Shown in pieces: positions 1 through 6,803 of a stretch of DNA of 21,500 nt. The stretch covers positions 1-21,500 of the forward strand of contig JAGGZZ010000023.1 in NCBI GenBank assembly GCA_021161765.1. Reading direction: 5' to 3'. The notes below the pieces were generated by a model. That model worked only from the letters and a program-made list of their open reading frames with translations. It was not told the origin of the DNA and did no database searches. Made by a program: the position numbers and the translations under genes. The DNA is from Candidatus Methanophagales archaeon (GTDB taxonomy: Archaea; Halobacteriota; Syntropharchaeia; Alkanophagales; Methanospirareceae). Positions within the stretch are counted from its first letter, which is position 1. Every line of letters starts with the position of its first letter.

Positions 1-119
1 GATTTACACTGATTTACGCAGATTTATTTTAGTTTAACCGTGTTTGTTGATTCTTATCATTAAGCCCTTTCAGGGCTTGCGGGGAGCGTGGGCAGAGCCC
101 ACGAGTGTTAATCTGTGTC
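1..119 (-). repeat. Dispersed 10-bp-unit element, copy 1 (with 45-bp insert)
   Basis: Right arm (rc of the AATCTGTGTAAATC type) starts at the window edge and the left-arm remnant ends in TTAATCTGTGTC. The core TAGTTTAACCGTGTTTGTTG matches copy 12053-12177 almost base for base. Between core and left arm sits an extra 45-bp block (61-105) that the copy at 12053 lacks. The TATA end, if present, lies off the window to the left. Bases 120-229 contain no gene. They hold A/T-rich DNA and the probable promoter of the first CDS. Confidence 0.85.
61..105. repeat. Two-hairpin insert inside dispersed element
   Basis: Two perfect short stems follow one another: AAGCCCT-TTC-AGGGCTT (62-78) and CGTGGGC-AGA-GCCCACG (87-103). 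The same block occurs once more, in reverse orientation and nearly identical, at 19075-19118, again inside a copy of the dispersed element and at the same place in it. Confidence 0.85.
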
Positions 120-194
120 CATAATTTATTTTTTCTTTTATTGCATAGGTTTTAGGCACGAGTGATACTCACACCTCACACCTATACACCAAAG

Positions 195-208
195 TTTTAA
201 AATATAAA
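195..208 (+). promoter_or_regulatory. Probable TATA box for the EpsI-like pair
   Basis: The A/T-rich stretch TTTTAAAATATAAA lies about 22-35 bases before the ATG at 230. Transcription would then begin at or close to the start codon. No Shine-Dalgarno motif is visible, which fits a leaderless mRNA. Further T/A-rich DNA at 211-229 makes the exact box uncertain. Confidence 0.4.
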
Positions 209-229
209 GGCATTTTTATATTTATAATT

Positions 230-1090
230 ATGCGATCTACATACAGGATAACCATAGGTATTCTCATCCTGATGATTATCCTATCCGTATTCTTATCCAC
301 GCCTGGCATGGTCTCACCCGGGGGAGTCTCGTTAGTAGCCACGGAGGTCCAACATTCATCCGGGGACGAAATATTTGTCCGAACAAAGCTTGATTTCGCA
401 CATCCGGAAACGATGGCGGAGTTTCCGCAGAGAATAGGAGAATGGCACAGCGTAAGCTACAACTGGTCTGCATTGAAAGAAAGTCTCGGTGCTGACATTT
501 TACTTTCCCGTGCTTATCGTCATCCTAACTCATCGAAACCGGTCTTTTTCCTCATCATTCAAGGCACTAATATGTCCACATTCCACCCACCCATCGTTTG
601 CTACCCGGCGCTGGGCTATGAAATAGAGGAAGAGGGAAAAGTAGAGGTTCCCATTGCCAATGCCTCTTGGGCTGCGGGACCATGGCGATCCGAGCGTGAA
701 GGGTCGGTATTCAAGGGAGAAATGAGCGTCAAGAAGCTTGTGCTGGTTAAACGCAGCGGAGATGGCAAAATAACGGAAAGAAGAGTGGCACTGTACTACT
801 ATGTAAAGGATGAGCGAATGTCAATGCCTAACGAGATAACAATGATTCGGTTATCAGCCATAGCACCCTTAAACGGTTCATATCAAGAGGAGTTAGAGCA
901 GATGAAAAAACTTGCCTCCGATACGTTCCCGGCGATGTTCGAGGTCAGACCAGAAGAGAGAATGATCGCAGAGAAACTGATCATCAAGCATGGGGTCGCG
1001 GGATTTTTGGTAATTGCTGCGTTAGTCTCGTTGCCGATTATTTTCATCTTGATGCCTTCAATCAGGAAAAAGCGAAAAATAGAGATATGA
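230..1090 (+). CDS. Exosortase-associated EpsI-like protein (DUF3485), copy 1
   Basis: A 286-residue membrane-anchored protein. It has an N-terminal hydrophobic segment (about residues 6-23), an extracytoplasmic domain, and a C-terminal transmembrane helix (about 255-275) followed by a basic tail (RKKRK). The domain core carries FHPPIVCYPALGY with H119 and C124, the hallmark H-x-P-x-x-C-x-P region of the EpsI/DUF3485 family. Family members accompany exosortases/archaeosortases, which process and anchor exported proteins and act alongside exopolysaccharide synthesis. The exact biochemical role of EpsI is not settled. No sortase gene is visible in this window. The stop overlaps the start of the second copy by ATGA, so the pair is very likely translationally coupled. 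The sequence is a close paralogue of the next gene. Confidence 0.8.
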   Translation: MRSTYRITIGILILMIILSVFLSTPGMVSPGGVSLVATEVQHSSGDEIFVRTKLDFAHPETMAEFPQRIGEWHSVSYNWSALKESLGADILLSRAYRHPNSSKPVFFLIIQGTNMSTFHPPIVCYPALGYEIEEEGKVEVPIANASWAAGPWRSEREGSVFKGEMSVKKLVLVKRSGDGKITERRVALYYYVKDERMSMPNEITMIRLSAIAPLNGSYQEELEQMKKLASDTFPAMFEVRPEERMIAEKLIIKHGVAGFLVIAALVSLPIIFILMPSIRKKRKIEI

Positions 1091-1977
1091 GATACACATT
1101 CAGGATAACCATCGGCATGCTTACCCTGATATTCATACTCACCTTATTATTTTCCACGCCGGGCATGATATCACCCGGAGGGGTATCGCTAATTGACACA
1201 CAGATTCAGGGTTCCTCAGGCAAGGAGATGTTTGTCCGAACCAAGCTCGACTTTGCAAATCCCGAACAGATGGAACAGTTCCCACGGACGGTTGGAGAAT
1301 GGCACAGCACGAGCTACGATTGGTCGAGATTGAAGGAGTCGCTGGGTGCGGACGTCTTGCTTTCTCGTGCTTACCGGCATCCCGGCTACTCAAATCCCAT
1401 CTTTTTCCTCATTATTCAAGGCACGAATATGTCTACATTCCATCCACCTGTGGTTTGCTACCCTGCATTGGGCTATGAAATAGAGGAAGAAGGAAAGGCA
1501 GAGGTTCCCGTTGAAAATGCCTCGTGGGCTGCGGGACCATGGAGAACAGAACTTGAAGGGTTGGTTTTCAAGGGGAATATGAGCGTAAAGAAGCTGGTGG
1601 TGGTTAGACGCAGCGGAAATGATAAAATAACAGAAAGAAGAATAGCACTGTACTACTTTGTAAAGGACGAGCGGATGTCGGTAGCCAACGAGGTAACTAT
1701 GGTCAGGTTGTCAGCTTTAGTGCCTTTAAGCGGTTCATATCAGGCTGATTTAGAGCAGATGAAAAAGCTTGCCGCAGATACGTTCCCCGAGATGTTCGAC
1801 GTTCGTCCAAAGGAGAATATGCTGGTGGAGATATTGATTATCGAGCATGGAGTTCTGGGATATGTAGTAATCGCAGCATTGCTCTCAGCGCCGATTATCT
1901 TTGTGCTGCTGCCTTTTATCATAAGGATTTGTATAAAACCACGAGATTACACCAGATTAACACAGAAGAGAAGATAA
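1087..1977 (+). CDS. Exosortase-associated EpsI-like protein (DUF3485), copy 2
   Basis: A 296-residue tandem paralogue of the preceding gene. It aligns without gaps over roughly the first 275 residues and keeps the same layout: N-terminal membrane segment (about 6-23), the H119-PPVV-C124-YP motif and a C-terminal membrane helix (about 255-277). The start overlaps the upstream stop (ATGA). The last dozen residues (PRDYTRLTQKRR) are not homologous to copy 1. They are encoded by a dispersed-repeat arm at 1939-1974, so the original stop has been lost and replaced by repeat-derived coding sequence. The basic tail would lie on the cytoplasmic side. It presumably acts with copy 1, perhaps as a heteromer or with a divided substrate range; this is inference. 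Confidence 0.8.
   Translation: MRYTFRITIGMLTLIFILTLLFSTPGMISPGGVSLIDTQIQGSSGKEMFVRTKLDFANPEQMEQFPRTVGEWHSTSYDWSRLKESLGADVLLSRAYRHPGYSNPIFFLIIQGTNMSTFHPPVVCYPALGYEIEEEGKAEVPVENASWAAGPWRTELEGLVFKGNMSVKKLVVVRRSGNDKITERRIALYYFVKDERMSVANEVTMVRLSALVPLSGSYQADLEQMKKLAADTFPEMFDVRPKENMLVEILIIEHGVLGYVVIAALLSAPIIFVLLPFIIRICIKPRDYTRLTQKRR
1939..1974 (+). repeat. CACGAG-type repeat arm inside a gene 3' end
   Basis: CCACGAGATTACACC followed by AGATTAACACAGAAGAG. It is the same arm type as at 17988-18015 (before the GxxExxY gene) and, inverted, at 3102-3130 and 18408-18431. Here it is translated as the C-terminus of the second EpsI-like protein. Confidence 0.75.
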
Positions 1978-2005
1978 GCCAGGATGCAGAGAATAAAAAA
2001 TTATA

Positions 2006-2140
2006 GACACAGATTAACGCAGATTAACACAGATGAAAAGAGCAGTGCCGTTAAAATAGTCCACCCAGCCCACCAAAAGAAAGAAAAAATCCGTGTAAAT
2101 CTGTGTCTTAAGTAGATGGGGGTTATACTTTATATACAAT
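2006..2140 (+). repeat. Dispersed element, copy 2 (full, with TATA end)
   Basis: The left arm starts GACACAGATTAACGCAGATT, followed by a type-B core (GCAGTGCCGTTAAAATAG...AAAGAAAAAATCC), the right arm GTAAATCTGTGTCTTAA and the terminal TTATACTTTATATACAAT. It fills the gap between the EpsI-like pair and the CPBP gene with the TATA end toward CPBP. The final AT of the element forms the first two bases of the proposed CPBP start codon. Confidence 0.85.
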
Positions 2141-2936
2141 GAAAATAGGGGGAAAGAGCAGAGCTCAAAATGCAGTAGCGAGATTCTCGCCACTTATTTA
2201 TCTCTTGCTTATCACCGGTGCGGAATGGCTTGTTTCTTATCTTCCAAATTGGGGGCTTTTTTTCCATGGCGTCATCATGTTCACCCTGTTCGGACATGCG
2301 GCATTTTTGTATCCCGATGAAAGAAATAGCTCTTATCTCTTTATGACAATTGCACTTGCGCCACTAATCAGGATAATATCGCTTTATGCACCCCTTTCTG
2401 AGTTCTATTTCCTGCAGTGGTTCCCGATATTGAGCATTCCCATCTTCTTCGCCTCATTCATCTTGATTTTATTCCAGCATCTCAACGAACAGGACATCGG
2501 TCTTGTGCTCAAAGCGAGACAAATACCATTGCAACTTGCAATTGGCTTTACGGGCATACCTTTTGGCTACATCGAGTATTTCATTTTGGAGCCCAACCCG
2601 CTGATCCTTGAGCTTTCCTTCAGGTCGCTATTTGCTCCGATTATGATTATGCTGATTTGTACCGGCTTCGCGGAGGAACTCGTTTTCCGTGGTATTATTC
2701 AACACAATGCAATCAGGTATTTTAATCCCGGGCTTGGGATTTTATTCACCACGGTTCTTTTCGCGGTAATGCACATTGGAAACTGGTCTCTGCTGGACGT
2801 GGTCTTTGTATTCTTCATTGGCTACTTCTATGGCTATTGTATGAGGTTCACCGGCTCGATCGTCGGTACCAGCATTTCACATGGCTTGACAAACGTCGTA
2901 TTGTTTTTGATTATGCCTTTGCTTTGGGTGATTTGA
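2139..2936 (+). CDS. CPBP-family intramembrane metalloprotease (CaaX protease / bacteriocin-processing type)
   Basis: A 265-residue polytopic membrane protein with about seven or eight hydrophobic segments. The three CPBP/Abi signature motifs are in order: E179-E180-LVF-R184, H212 in FAVMHIGN, and H248-GLT-N252. These supply the glutamate/histidine metal site of a Rce1-like protease, and all expected residues are present. Possible substrates are prenylated or exported peptides; nothing nearby names one. The ATG at 2139 sits at the very tip of a repeat element whose TATA-like box (2129-2137) is only 2 bases upstream. Transcripts from that box could not include this ATG, so either another promoter is used or translation starts later, for example at TTG codon 23. 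The gene is bracketed by inverted repeats on both sides and may be cargo of a composite unit. Confidence 0.85.
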   Translation: MKIGGKSRAQNAVARFSPLIYLLLITGAEWLVSYLPNWGLFFHGVIMFTLFGHAAFLYPDERNSSYLFMTIALAPLIRIISLYAPLSEFYFLQWFPILSIPIFFASFILILFQHLNEQDIGLVLKARQIPLQLAIGFTGIPFGYIEYFILEPNPLILELSFRSLFAPIMIMLICTGFAEELVFRGIIQHNAIRYFNPGLGILFTTVLFAVMHIGNWSLLDVVFVFFIGYFYGYCMRFTGSIVGTSISHGLTNVVLFLIMPLLWVI

Positions 2937-2941
2937 AGATT

Positions 2942-3050
2942 CAACGTATAACTTCCTTCTATTTAATTTAAGACGCAGATTTACACGGACTTATTTAAGT
3001 TAGACATTGTTGATCTTTATCATCTGTGTTAATCTGCGTTAATCTGTGTC
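2942..3050 (-). repeat. Dispersed element, copy 3
   Basis: Inverted relative to copy 2. It begins CAACGTATAACTTCCTTCT (TATA end, partly eroded), followed by a short type-A core (ACATTGTTGATCTTTATCAT), and ends TTAATCTGCGTTAATCTGTG. It lies just after the CPBP stop and between convergent gene ends. Together with 3102-3130 it fills the gap to the mutS-like gene. Confidence 0.8.
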
Positions 3051-3101
3051 TATAATTTGTTTTCTATTTTCTTGACCTTGATTTGTCCATGATATTTATT
3101 T

Positions 3102-3130
3102 TCTTGTGTTAATCTCGTGGAATCTCGTGG
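3102..3130 (-). repeat. CACGAG-type repeat arm, inverted
   Basis: Reads TCTTGTGTTAATCTCGTGG followed by AATCTCGTGG, the reverse complement of the arm at 1939-1974 with one extra CCACGAGATT unit. It lies 20 bases beyond the 3' end of the mutS-like gene and forms the outer inverted bracket of the CPBP segment. Confidence 0.7.
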
Positions 3131-3149
3131 TTTTTTATAACTTTTGCAT

Positions 3150-5120
3150 TTAAAACGCCTCCCCTCTCTCCACCTCCAGCACCTTTATTATCTCCTCATA
3201 AACCGTTTTTAACTCCTTTTTCTTTACGCGTCCCAGAAGCTTCTTTATCACCAATTCCGGTGTGCTTGACCCGATATGACTGAACATCGGCTGTCTATCA
3301 ACAATAATGTTTCCTGCGGCATCCAGGCCCTCGGACTCTATCCCGTCCACGCGCACCTTCTCCATGCTTATATGCGGCAACAACTCATGGATTAAATGCG
3401 TTATCACCACGGCAATCGTATCCTTTGGCATATAATTCAAGATAGCCGCCATTATCCGTCCCATTGCGCCGGGTTCAGTAAGCGCCTCCAATTCGTCTAT
3501 TAACACCACCTTCGCTCCTTCTCGCATGAATATCCGGCTCAATGCACGCATGGAATATTCAAACGACCCGGTCTTCTTTATCATCTTCCTCCGGTATAAA
3601 TACAGAGGCGTCAGCGGTATTTCCGCTCGCTCCGCAGGCACTGGCAGACCCAGCTCCGTGAGAATAACCGAAGTTGCAAGCATAATCAACAACGAGGTTT
3701 TTCCTCCGCTGTTCGCACCCGTGAGAATGGCTACTGGACGCGATGCAGCGCCGAAGATACCCAAATCCGTTTTTCCTATCGAATAAGAAATTGGCACCAC
3801 GGGCTCACCGCCGCTCAGCTCTTCATCAACCAGAAATATGTTTCTGCCCATGAGCACGCCTAACCCCTCTTCGCTTAGTTCCGGCATATTCAACTTGAAA
3901 TCACGGCTAAATTGCATCACAGCCAGCATAAAATCGAGATAGAAAATCTTTTCGATTGCCGTGCTCACCTGTGCTCTATGTTGCTCCAGTTGCTTTGCAA
4001 ATTCGCTTAGCTTGTAATATCTTCGCTCCGCCTTTTTCCTGTTATATCCCTGCCGCAATCGCTGCAGTGGCACCCGCGAGAACTCAAATGGCAGCCCGCT
4101 ATCCAGATTCTCATACGCGCACTCCCTTAAAACGTCCCTGTCTTCACCGGTAAGCATCAACGCATCCACCATATTCACCAAAACCTCTTCCAGATAACCT
4201 TTAAACTCCTCTACACCGCCGCCGCTTCGCATAATCCGCTCTGCTTCCTTGTTTAGCTCCTCCTCATACCGGTAAATCTCTTCGTCAAAACCGTGTTCAG
4301 CTTTGCCATTCTCCATTTCTATCCTTTCCACAAGCCCCAGAACGTCTTCTAAATCCTTTACCGGGATACCTTTGAACAGGTACGAATCCTTAAGTGTTGC
4401 AAATTCGGTTAATAGTGTTATTACCGCTCCTATTGCTTGCTTCTTCGCCACGAAAGAATTAATGACGAATTCGGGATAAATTTCGCATGGTTCCGGCAAA
4501 TTATTAATATCTATGTTTATGATGCCCGGTTCATCAAGCACGCCCTCCTCTGCGTCGCCTTCACCGATTAACAGAATGATATTTTCCTTCTGTAGAAGTT
4601 CCCTTGCTTTATCTGTGGAATCGAGAAATTCTACCTGCACGAACTCGCCATAAGTTTCCTTTAGCTCTGCTTTTATTCCTCTTCTACGAATGGCGATAAG
4701 AGGTGATTGCCCAAAACGCATCTTCTCTATCGCGGCTCCAGAAATTATTTCACGCACCCTCGCTATTTTCGCCCCTCCCAACTGCTCCTCCAACTTCATG
4801 CTCTCACGCACATCCTTAAATCTCGTTTGCAGTTCCTCCCTGCTGAGTGAAGGCGTAAGCGTAAGAACCCTGTCCTTCCCGTTTTTCGTTGTCGCATACG
4901 AGGAAAGGATATTCAACAGCTCTTTCTCTAATTCTCGCGTTTCTTTAGTGCAGAACACACTTCGGACTTTATATCCCGCTAAATCCTCTTTTGTTCTTAT
5001 TACCACCTTCTCTGCTTCTCGTCGTTTTATTCCGAGAATTGCGGATAACGCCTCGGGGTCCGGTATCGCTATTGCATCCTCCAAATAGGGTTTCAGGAAC
5101 TGCGGGTATTTCTTATTCAT
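3150..5120 (-). CDS. MutS-family ATPase (archaeal MutS2/MutS5-like)
   Basis: A 656-residue protein ending in a MutS-type ABC ATPase domain. The Walker A motif is GANSGGKTS at 468-476 (N470 in place of the usual P/G is normal for MutS). Walker B is VVLIDELEALTEPG at 538-551, followed by the MutS switch region VITHL at 572-576. Residues 200-420 are helical, as expected for the core/lever region. An N-terminal part (1-130) resembles a helix-hairpin-helix-like stretch (LSAILGIKRREAEKVV). There is no mismatch-recognition domain I with the F-x-E motif and no C-terminal Smr nuclease domain, so it is unlikely to be canonical MutS or full MutS2. Such archaeal proteins may act in recombination control or in handling branched DNA; that is family inference. 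The gene is divergent from the TPR gene. Confidence 0.8.
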   Translation of the reverse strand: MNKKYPQFLKPYLEDAIAIPDPEALSAILGIKRREAEKVVIRTKEDLAGYKVRSVFCTKETRELEKELLNILSSYATTKNGKDRVLTLTPSLSREELQTRFKDVRESMKLEEQLGGAKIARVREIISGAAIEKMRFGQSPLIAIRRRGIKAELKETYGEFVQVEFLDSTDKARELLQKENIILLIGEGDAEEGVLDEPGIINIDINNLPEPCEIYPEFVINSFVAKKQAIGAVITLLTEFATLKDSYLFKGIPVKDLEDVLGLVERIEMENGKAEHGFDEEIYRYEEELNKEAERIMRSGGGVEEFKGYLEEVLVNMVDALMLTGEDRDVLRECAYENLDSGLPFEFSRVPLQRLRQGYNRKKAERRYYKLSEFAKQLEQHRAQVSTAIEKIFYLDFMLAVMQFSRDFKLNMPELSEEGLGVLMGRNIFLVDEELSGGEPVVPISYSIGKTDLGIFGAASRPVAILTGANSGGKTSLLIMLATSVILTELGLPVPAERAEIPLTPLYLYRRKMIKKTGSFEYSMRALSRIFMREGAKVVLIDELEALTEPGAMGRIMAAILNYMPKDTIAVVITHLIHELLPHISMEKVRVDGIESEGLDAAGNIIVDRQPMFSHIGSSTPELVIKKLLGRVKKKELKTVYEEIIKVLEVERGEAF

Positions 5121-5186
5121 AATATCATTGTTGCCATATCTTAATTTTAACCTCTGCTAAAAAGTATCTTCTCGTTCTACAAAAAT

Positions 5187-5198
5187 CTTTTTTATATG
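5187..5198 (+). promoter_or_regulatory. TATA box for TPR/antitoxin genes
   Basis: CTTTTTTATATG lies 33-44 bases upstream of the ATG at 5231, the normal archaeal spacing for a start site about 10 bases before translation. Confidence 0.5.
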
Positions 5199-5230
5199 AA
5201 GAAATTTAAAGCTTAACAAAGCTGAAAAAA

Positions 5231-6007
5231 ATGGACCGACACAAAAAGTGTGAAGAAGAAACACGGGAGATATGGATAAAAGCGAATGACGTTCCAGATA
5301 GAATTAAGCGGTTAGAAAAGGCGGCATTGAAATATCCTGAGGAGATGCCCATACTTTCTAATATAGCATATTCTTATCTTGATATAGATGACATAGATAA
5401 TGCAGTCAAGACCTATCAGAAGATTATTGACCTGAAAGACACCTTTAGACTTGTCTGGGATAACGAACTGGGAGAAGCGTATTTACTCACGGGGAACTAT
5501 GAGAAGGCTATTGAAATACTGGAAAACTCAAACGTTATTGATTATCAGCAGGGTCTGTTCCTTGCATTTGCATATCTCAAAACTGGCAACAGGAAGAGAT
5601 TTAAGGAGCAGTTTGACAACTGGATTTCGGAGAATTTGGAACATTCTTTTGAGTTGGGTAGTTATGACCAGTATATCAAAGTTTTGTTCGGTGATGAGGA
5701 CGCCGGATTTATAGAAGATGTCTGGGACAAGTATTATGACAAATACAGCGGCATGGACCCGTATAAACTATACTGTGAGCTTTACAAGCAGCATTATATT
5801 AGACCTGGGTTTGACGATGAAGATTTCGAGGACGACAGTTTTGAAATACCGGCTAAACTAAATAGGGCTCAGTTTGAAGCGTTGTGCGACGAGTATTGCT
5901 ACCTGGACCGCAGGATGATGTTTTCTATAGACGAGATGACCGAAGAAGAAAAAGACAGATACTTTGAGCTGAAAGACCTGTTGTTTGCTGATACGGTTAT
6001 TGGGTAA
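5231..6007 (+). CDS. TPR-repeat protein
   Basis: A 258-residue soluble, acidic protein. Residues about 25-135 form tandem tetratricopeptide-like helices, e.g. PILSNIAYSYLDIDDIDNAV followed by a second unit beginning LGEAYLLTGNYEKAIEIL and a third at LFLAFAYLKTGNRKRF. The C-terminal half is rich in D/E/Y/F with no recognised domain. TPRs mediate protein-protein contacts; no partner is indicated. The gene is followed after 17 bases by an antitoxin-like gene, so the two are probably co-transcribed, although the toxin-antitoxin gene need not be functionally related. The start is supported by an upstream TATA box. Confidence 0.7.
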   Translation: MDRHKKCEEETREIWIKANDVPDRIKRLEKAALKYPEEMPILSNIAYSYLDIDDIDNAVKTYQKIIDLKDTFRLVWDNELGEAYLLTGNYEKAIEILENSNVIDYQQGLFLAFAYLKTGNRKRFKEQFDNWISENLEHSFELGSYDQYIKVLFGDEDAGFIEDVWDKYYDKYSGMDPYKLYCELYKQHYIRPGFDDEDFEDDSFEIPAKLNRAQFEALCDEYCYLDRRMMFSIDEMTEEEKDRYFELKDLLFADTVIG

Positions 6008-6024
6008 GAGGAGGCATAAAAAGA

Positions 6025-6213
6025 ATGAGTACAGCAAAAGAAGAAGTACAAAAGATACTTAAGCAGTTCCCGGATGACTCGTCGTTCGAGGATATCCAGT
6101 ATCATATCTATGCGCGGGAGAAGATAGAGCATGGGCTGAAAGATATAGAGAAAGGGCGCATACTCGACCAGGAAGAGATTGAGCGAAGAATGAGCAAAAG
6201 GCCTGGAAAGTAA
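6025..6213 (+). CDS. Small antitoxin-like protein (RelE/ParE-partner type)
   Basis: A 62-residue charged helical protein of the form KEEVQKILKQFPDDSSFEDI, then QYHIYAREKIEHGLKDIEKG with a trailing EEIERRMSK. This is the usual shape of short archaeal/bacterial antitoxins encoded just upstream of RelE/ParE toxins: conserved 'LP/FPDD.S.EDI.Y..Y...KIE.GL.DIE.G' followed by an E-rich helix. GAGGAGGCA upstream (6009-6017) looks like a Shine-Dalgarno site. The toxin expected directly downstream survives only as its last ~26 codons (6212-6292), so this is an orphaned antitoxin whose present role, if any, is unknown. Confidence 0.65.
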   Translation: MSTAKEEVQKILKQFPDDSSFEDIQYHIYAREKIEHGLKDIEKGRILDQEEIERRMSKRPGK

Positions 6214-6292
6214 ATATATTATTGGTTTTGTTCATGGTGCACGTAATTTGCTGGCACTCTGGGAACGGGAAGGGCGACCTCTGCATCTATAA
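6212..6292 (+). pseudogene. 3' remnant of a RelE/ParE-family toxin gene
   Basis: The frame from 6218 reads IIGFVHGARNLLALWEREGR then PLHL and a stop at 6290-6292. V-H-G-A-R-N/D-L is the typical last-strand motif of ParE/RelE toxins, and it lies exactly where a toxin should be, one base after the antitoxin stop. The first ~70 codons are missing, so the gene cannot make a functional toxin. The reading is based on a short motif plus context. Confidence 0.6.
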
Positions 6293-6526
6293 TCATTTTA
6301 TTCCGCTAATAAAGAATAACAGAGTGAATAGGAGAGCCAATGCTGTTATTAAGAAAGCCCAAAACGCCCACCATGGATTGAAAGAGGGTTCTCTGAAATC
6401 CAAATGGAGCCTGGCACCTTCACTTGGTGATTTGTGTTTCCATGCATAACTGATTTGGTCTTTTTCTAATTTTGGATACACTATTTTCCATGGATTAGTC
6501 TCTAAATTCTTCGCTTTTTCGTTCAT
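6293..6526 (-). CDS. Small hypothetical protein with C-terminal membrane anchor
   Basis: I do not recognise this 77-residue protein. It has a hydrophilic N-terminal half (KAKNLETNPWKIVYPKLEKD) and a C-terminal hydrophobic helix (FWAFLITALALLFTLLFFI) ending in SGIK, i.e. a tail-anchored layout. The ATG at 6526 is chosen over an in-frame ATG at 6562 because the longer form overlaps the upstream gene more deeply and adds an odd hydrophobic leader. Even so it overlaps the upstream unknown gene by 32 bases. It follows hemL and the 102-residue gene on the same strand and could be the last gene of that transcript. Its stop lies directly against the toxin remnant on the other strand. Confidence 0.45.
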   Translation of the reverse strand: MNEKAKNLETNPWKIVYPKLEKDQISYAWKHKSPSEGARLHLDFREPSFNPWWAFWAFLITALALLFTLLFFISGIK

Positions 6527-6803
6527 ACTGACCATCATACAGATAGCCACAGAAATTAGCATTCAGAAAAAGCTCATTTTCTTCACTTACATCTTTTAAA
6601 GGAACATCGCCATCTACAATAAGGATAACTTCGTTCATTGAAGAATCTGAGGATAACCCTATTAATTCAAAGATACATTCAAGATTGAAAGTTGCATCAC
6701 CACTTGGTGCAACCCAAATAGCTTGTGATACTTTCTTAATTTTATACTGAGGTTGATCGTTCCTTCTAATAAAAGCTATAACCGCCAAAATATCACCTCT
6801 CAC
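6495..6803 (-). CDS. Hypothetical protein downstream of hemL
   Basis: I do not recognise this 102-residue soluble acidic protein. It starts at a GTG that overlaps the hemL stop by 11 bases (GTGAGAGGTGA), which suggests translational coupling. The N-terminal part (ILAVIAFIRRNDQPQYKIKK) looks like a beta-strand/basic stretch and the rest is mixed alpha/beta. There are no cysteine clusters, membrane segments or known motifs. Possible roles include an accessory factor for HemL or an unrelated passenger; the sequence does not decide. Confidence 0.5.
   Translation of the reverse strand: MRGDILAVIAFIRRNDQPQYKIKKVSQAIWVAPSGDATFNLECIFELIGLSSDSSMNEVILIVDGDVPLKDVSEENELFLNANFCGYLYDGQYERKSEEFRD

Noticed and set aside
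6222..6449. Plus-strand 75-residue frame downstream of the antitoxin as the toxin gene
   Set aside because: Its translation shows no toxin features. The true toxin tail (VHGARNLL) is in a different frame and stops at 6292.
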